DNA of 64,000 nucleotides. Origin: RPQJ01 sp963706755. Its GTDB lineage: Bacteria; Pseudomonadota; Gammaproteobacteria; Steroidobacterales; Steroidobacteraceae. Made by a program: the position numbers and the translations under genes. The stretch lies in NCBI GenBank assembly GCA_963706755.1, contig CAVPNH010000011.1, positions 124,001-188,000 on the forward strand, read 5' to 3'. Each line of letters opens with the position of its first letter. Within the stretch, counting starts at the first letter, position 1. Shown here one piece after another: positions 60,844-64,000 of the stretch. A model generated the notes under the pieces. That model was given only the letters and a program-made list of their open reading frames with translations. It was not told the DNA's origin and ran no database searches.

Positions 60844-61605
60844 ATGCCCACGGACAGCAACCTCGGGCCGGCCGAGCCCACGGCTCGCAGCAGCGAAACA
60901 GGCCCCTGGGACGCGGCACTCGAGCAGCTGCGCGAGTGGGACCCGGCGTGGGCCGACGCCTGCCAGAGGATGACGACGAATCCCTGGCGCCGCGGCATCC
61001 TGCCTCGCAGGCTCGTCGAGCTCATCGGGGTAATGCTCAATGCGCAGTGCACCAGCCTCAGTCCCGCAGGAACGCGCCGGCACATTCGCGCGGCACTGGC
61101 CGCCGGTGCGACGCGCGAGGAAATACTGTTCGTCCTCAAGTGCGCGGCGCTGGGTGCAATCCATTCCTGCAGCCTCGGTGCGCCGCTGCTGCTCGAGGAG
61201 GCGCGCGAGGTGGGGGCGGCACTGCCGCAACGCGACGCCGGCGAGGCCACGCCGTTCTGCGACCGCATGAAGGCGATCGGGCAGTGGAATGAGGCCTGGG
61301 ACCCGTTCTACGAGCTCGACCCCGTGTGGACCGACCAGTTCTTTGCAACTGGAGTGCCGGTCTACGCGAGCGGCGTGCTGCCGGCGAAGGAGGTGGAACT
61401 CCTCAGCATCGCCTTCGACGCGTCCTACACGCACCTCTACGCACCGGGCACGCGCAGGCACATCAAGGGCGCGCTGGCGGCGGGGGCGAGCGTCGAGGAA
61501 GTCATGGAAGTGCTCAAGCTCTGCGTCGTGCAGGGCGTGCAGTCCTGCAACATGGGCGTGCCGATCCTGGCCGAGGAGCTTGCGCGGCAGGGCGTCAGTC
61601 CTTGA
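60844..61605 (+). CDS. Tandem carboxymuconolactone decarboxylase (CMD) domain protein
   Basis: A 253-residue protein with two similar all-helical CMD/AhpD-like domains, about 55-120 and 175-245. They share the pattern PAGTRRHIRAALAAGATREE and APGTRRHIKGALAAGASVEE. The AhpD redox CxxC is missing from both, so peroxidase-partner activity is unlikely; lactone decarboxylase or hydrolase chemistry, or a non-catalytic role, fits better. GGAGAAAAGC precedes the ATG. Its last 11 nt overlap the convergent SDR gene. Confidence 0.82.
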   Translation: MPTDSNLGPAEPTARSSETGPWDAALEQLREWDPAWADACQRMTTNPWRRGILPRRLVELIGVMLNAQCTSLSPAGTRRHIRAALAAGATREEILFVLKCAALGAIHSCSLGAPLLLEEAREVGAALPQRDAGEATPFCDRMKAIGQWNEAWDPFYELDPVWTDQFFATGVPVYASGVLPAKEVELLSIAFDASYTHLYAPGTRRHIKGALAAGASVEEVMEVLKLCVVQGVQSCNMGVPILAEELARQGVSP

Positions 61606-62434
61606 ACTTCCATTTCCTGTTCGCGTACATCCACGCGAAAAGGTGGTAGATCGTCTCCGGCATCAGGCGCTTGACGAACCAGAGGAATTCCATTGAGTCG
61701 TGGGCGATGTCGTAGAGATGGCCGCGCTCCATGTTGCGGATGGCATGGGCCGCCACGCTCTCGGAGGTGTGCCGTCCCGACTGCGCATCCTTGTCGAGAG
61801 CGCGGAGCGTCACGCTTCGGCCCACGTCCACGCCCTCCTTGTTCAGGATGTCCGATGCGAACGCGGCGGGGCAGGAAACGGTCACGCCGATCCCGTACCG
61901 GGCGAGCTCCGACCTCATCGTTTCCGAGAGTGCGATCACGGCCGCCTTGGGCACGCTGTAATGAGCCATTTCCGGGAGGGAAAAGAGGCCTGCGGACGAA
62001 GCCATGTTCAGGACGTAGCCGCTCTTCTGCCGGATGAACATCGGAATGAAGGCGTGACAACCGTGGATCACGCCCCACAGGTTGATGTCCATGATGCGGT
62101 GCCACTGCTCGAGGGTGATGTCCTGGAGCTTGGCCGAGTCGATGATGCCGGCGTTGTTCACCAGGATGTCGAGCCCGCCCCACTGCGCCTCGATGCGCGC
62201 AACCGCCGCCTCGAAGTCTTCCGGCTTCGCGACGTCGATCGTCATCTCGAGGACCTCGACCGCACCGGTCCGTCGGACGTCGTCGGCCGCCGCACGAACC
62301 GCATCGGGTCGGCGTCCGGTCACTGCGACGCGCCAGCCCTGCCGGCCGAAATGCATGGCCATGGCCTTGCCAAAGCCGCTGTTGGCGCCGGTGATCAGGA
62401 CGCGCTTCTGCGGAAACTTCTTCTCGAGTTTCAT
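61595..62434 (-). CDS. SDR family NAD(P)-dependent oxidoreductase
   Basis: A 279-residue SDR: LITGANSGFGKAMAMHFGRQ nucleotide motif, NNAG, catalytic Ser in NMASSAGLFS and YSVPK, with a long C-terminal tail rich in aromatic residues (FLWFVKRLMPETIYHLFAWM) that may touch the membrane. The ATG at 62434 overlaps the stop of the GFA gene as ATGA. Last gene of a minus-strand group TauD-GST-GFA-SDR. Confidence 0.9.
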   Translation of the reverse strand: MKLEKKFPQKRVLITGANSGFGKAMAMHFGRQGWRVAVTGRRPDAVRAAADDVRRTGAVEVLEMTIDVAKPEDFEAAVARIEAQWGGLDILVNNAGIIDSAKLQDITLEQWHRIMDINLWGVIHGCHAFIPMFIRQKSGYVLNMASSAGLFSLPEMAHYSVPKAAVIALSETMRSELARYGIGVTVSCPAAFASDILNKEGVDVGRSVTLRALDKDAQSGRHTSESVAAHAIRNMERGHLYDIAHDSMEFLWFVKRLMPETIYHLFAWMYANRKWKFKD

Positions 62435-62892
62435 TGATTCTGCCGCTTGCTGCCGGCCGCCTGCGCCAGGCCGAGCATGGTCACGAGAATCTCCTGCTCC
62501 TGGCACTGGGGGATCTCATTCAACCTGGCGACCCAGGGCAGCACCGAGCGGTACCAGAGCTGGTGCACCGGCGTGAGCTGTGCCCGCTGGTGGACGCCGC
62601 CCAGGCGCAGGCTGAGGAACGGCGCCCCGCTGTCGGGAGAGTAGGAGTAGATGCCCGTGGCACACTTCGGGCAGAACACCTGCATGCGTCGCTGGCCGCT
62701 GGTGCCGATCTTGGCGTACTCCGCGTACGGGCCGCTCATCGAAAACGTCTCGCGCCGCACGATTGCTCCGAAGCGGAAGGCCGTCGAGGCGATGACCTGG
62801 CAGTCGGTGCAGTGGCAGGTGAAGACCCGTCCCTCGTCGACATCGGCCTCGAAGCTGATTGAACCGCAATGACACGATCCAGTGACGTGCAT
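62431..62892 (-). CDS. GFA family (glutathione-dependent formaldehyde-activating-like) protein
   Basis: Small zinc protein of 153 aa. The seven-cysteine pattern is complete: SCHCGSISF (C-x-C), FTCHCTDCQ (C-x-C-x2-C) and VFCPKCATGI (C-x2-C). Many members of this family act in xenobiotic or aldehyde handling, not with formaldehyde itself. It starts 2 nt after the GST stop and overlaps the SDR start, so the three genes are translated as a unit. Confidence 0.88.
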   Translation of the reverse strand: MHVTGSCHCGSISFEADVDEGRVFTCHCTDCQVIASTAFRFGAIVRRETFSMSGPYAEYAKIGTSGQRRMQVFCPKCATGIYSYSPDSGAPFLSLRLGGVHQRAQLTPVHQLWYRSVLPWVARLNEIPQCQEQEILVTMLGLAQAAGSKRQNQ

Positions 62893-62894
62893 GG

Positions 62895-63620
62895 TCAGGC
62901 TCCTTTCCCGGTGCGGCCGGTGCTGCCGGTCTGCAGGATCTCGCGGGCAGTGGCCACGAACTGGTCCGCAGCGTCCTGGTTTTCCTTGCTGTCCGAGCCC
63001 AGTTTCATCGTCATGGGCGGACGCTGCAGGCCGCGCGTGACGGCAGGCCGGGTCCGGATCTGCTCGAACCACCGTCGCAGGTGGTGGAATTCATTCAGCG
63101 AGATCCCCGACCAGTCGTGGGAAAAGATCCAGGGCCAATGGGCGATGTCGGCAATGGAGTAGTCACCGGCCAGGTACTCGTTCCGGGCCAGGTGGCCGTC
63201 GAGCACGCCGAACAGGCGGCGGACCTCGCTCTGGTACCGGTCGATCGCCAGCGGGATCTTCTCGGGCAGGTAGCGGAAGAACACGTTGGCCTGCCCCATC
63301 ATCGGGCCGACCCCGGCCATCTGGAACATCAGCCACTGGATGACACGGGAGCGCCCCTTCACGTCTGTCGGCAGCAGCTGACCGGTCTTCTCGGCGAGAT
63401 AGATCAGTATGGCGCCCGACTCGAAGACCGCAAAGTCGCCGGCCTCGTGGTCGACGATGGTGGGAATGCGGCCGTTCGGGTTGAGCGCGAGGTACCAGTC
63501 CTCCTTCTGTTCCTGCCTGCTGAAGTCCAGCACCCGCAGGTCGTACGGCAGCGAAAGTTCTTCGAGCGCGATGGATGCCTTGTATCCGTTCGGCGTTGCG
63601 GCTGTGTAGAGCGTGATCAT
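62895..63620 (-). CDS. Glutathione S-transferase family protein
   Basis: A 241-residue GST of the YghU/YfcG-like (Nu) type. The N-terminal thioredoxin-like domain has TPNGYKASIALEELSLPYDL, LNPNGRIPTIVDHEAGDFAV and FESGAILIYLAEKTGQL. The C-terminal helical domain has EYLAGDYSIADIAHWPWI. The ATG at 63620 begins the thioredoxin fold directly. Co-transcribed with the GFA and SDR genes; a glutathione-dependent step in breakdown of an electrophilic or ether compound is plausible. Confidence 0.9.
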   Translation of the reverse strand: MITLYTAATPNGYKASIALEELSLPYDLRVLDFSRQEQKEDWYLALNPNGRIPTIVDHEAGDFAVFESGAILIYLAEKTGQLLPTDVKGRSRVIQWLMFQMAGVGPMMGQANVFFRYLPEKIPLAIDRYQSEVRRLFGVLDGHLARNEYLAGDYSIADIAHWPWIFSHDWSGISLNEFHHLRRWFEQIRTRPAVTRGLQRPPMTMKLGSDSKENQDAADQFVATAREILQTGSTGRTGKGA

Positions 63621-63649
63621 GGCCTGGGCCACCCCTCGGTGTGACTCGA

Positions 63650-64000
63650 TCAGAACGGGCGGTCGCCCATGATGGTGGCGCGATTCATCTTGCGGTGGCA
63701 CGGAGGGTAGTCCATCACCGCGTAGTGCTGCGTGCAGCGGTTGTCCCAGATCGCCACGGCGTTAGGCGTCCAGCGCCAGCGCACCTGGTACTCGGGAATC
63801 GCGGCCTGGCTGACCAGGTACTCCAGCAGGTTGGACGTACCAGGGTGCATGTCCTGGCCGTAACGCACCCGCTCGGCGGTGTGGAAGTTGGTGAAGTGCG
63901 TAATGAAAGCGCTCGTGAACAGGCTCTTCCTGCCAGTGACCGGGTGCGTGCGCACGACCGGATGCTCCGGGTCAGGGAAGCGTTCCTTCATGGCGAGGCG
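63650..64000 (-). CDS. TauD/TfdA family dioxygenase (C-terminal part)
   Basis: The last 116 codons of an Fe(II)/2-oxoglutarate-dependent dioxygenase; the rest lies beyond the window. Visible: HPVVRTHPVTGRKSLFTSAF, the distal metal histidine in IWDNRCTQHYAVMDY, and the 2-oxoglutarate-binding arginine near HRKMNRATI. The proximal His-x-Asp is outside. The family hydroxylates taurine, aryloxyalkanoates, alkyl sulfates and similar compounds. It is the first gene of the minus-strand TauD-GST-GFA-SDR group, 29 nt before the GST. Confidence 0.88.
   Translation of the reverse strand, partial: RLAMKERFPDPEHPVVRTHPVTGRKSLFTSAFITHFTNFHTAERVRYGQDMHPGTSNLLEYLVSQAAIPEYQVRWRWTPNAVAIWDNRCTQHYAVMDYPPCHRKMNRATIMGDRPF

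Overview
The window is about 64 kb of GC-rich chromosome that looks gammaproteobacterial, most likely Xanthomonadales or a related deep order such as Steroidobacterales or Nevskiales. The pointers are the order uvrB, tRNA-Val, thrS, infC, rpmI, rplT, pheS, pheT, ihfA, merR, tRNA-Pro; a fused aspartate kinase/diaminopimelate decarboxylase; a his operon led by a TrpR/YerC-like gene; and a tonB, exbB, exbD, exbD cluster. The family assignments and the lineage are recognised from sequence features and memory, not from a search.

Layout. 0-10.4 kb: part of an aspartate aminotransferase, uvrB, the translation cluster and two tRNAs. 10.4-18.2 kb: a TerB/DUF697 protein, a histidine phosphatase, a SAM hydrolase, a small PA3496-like protein, lysAC, asd and an MFS permease. 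18.2-25.6 kb (minus): the complete operon yerC-hisGDCBHAF-IE, whose genes mostly overlap by 1 to 4 nt. 25.7-28.1 kb: a SAM-I riboswitch followed by metX and metB. 28.15-34.4 kb (minus): ilvC-leuA-leuC-leuD-leuB behind a leucine-rich leader peptide and an attenuator, ending in a strong terminator. 34.4-38.8 kb: an M17 aminopeptidase, an MFS permease and ilvD. 39-44.2 kb: TonB/ExbB/ExbD/ExbD and two convergent TPR paralogues. 44.4-51.6 kb: an HMG-CoA-lyase-like gene, a KAS III, an EamA permease, msrPQ, a DUF2254 protein and a BASS transporter. 51.8-64 kb: a catabolic-looking region with a glycyl radical enzyme and its activase, three SDRs, a BKACE enzyme, an AraC regulator, an MFS permease, a CMD protein, a GFA protein, a GST and the end of a TauD-type dioxygenase.

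The first 50 kb is mainly amino-acid biosynthesis (Lys/Thr/Met branch, His, Met, Leu/Ile/Val), and three of these pathways carry visible cis-regulation: riboswitch, attenuator, operator. Non-AUG starts stand out: infC starts with AUC behind a perfect Shine-Dalgarno sequence and hisF appears to start with AUU. The most unusual content is the glycyl radical enzyme cassette of unknown substrate next to apparently aerobic catabolic genes.

Caution on quality: ten genes contain about 21 single-base frameshifts (uvrB 2, pheT 2, hisB 5, hisC 1, exbD 1, TPR 3, KAS III 3, eamA 2, msrQ 1, aminotransferase 1). Around 18 behave as one extra base. In every gene whose two ends lie in the window the net shift restores a normal-length protein, so I read them as consensus errors and describe those genes as single CDSs. 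No rRNA, CRISPR array, insertion sequence or prophage was seen.
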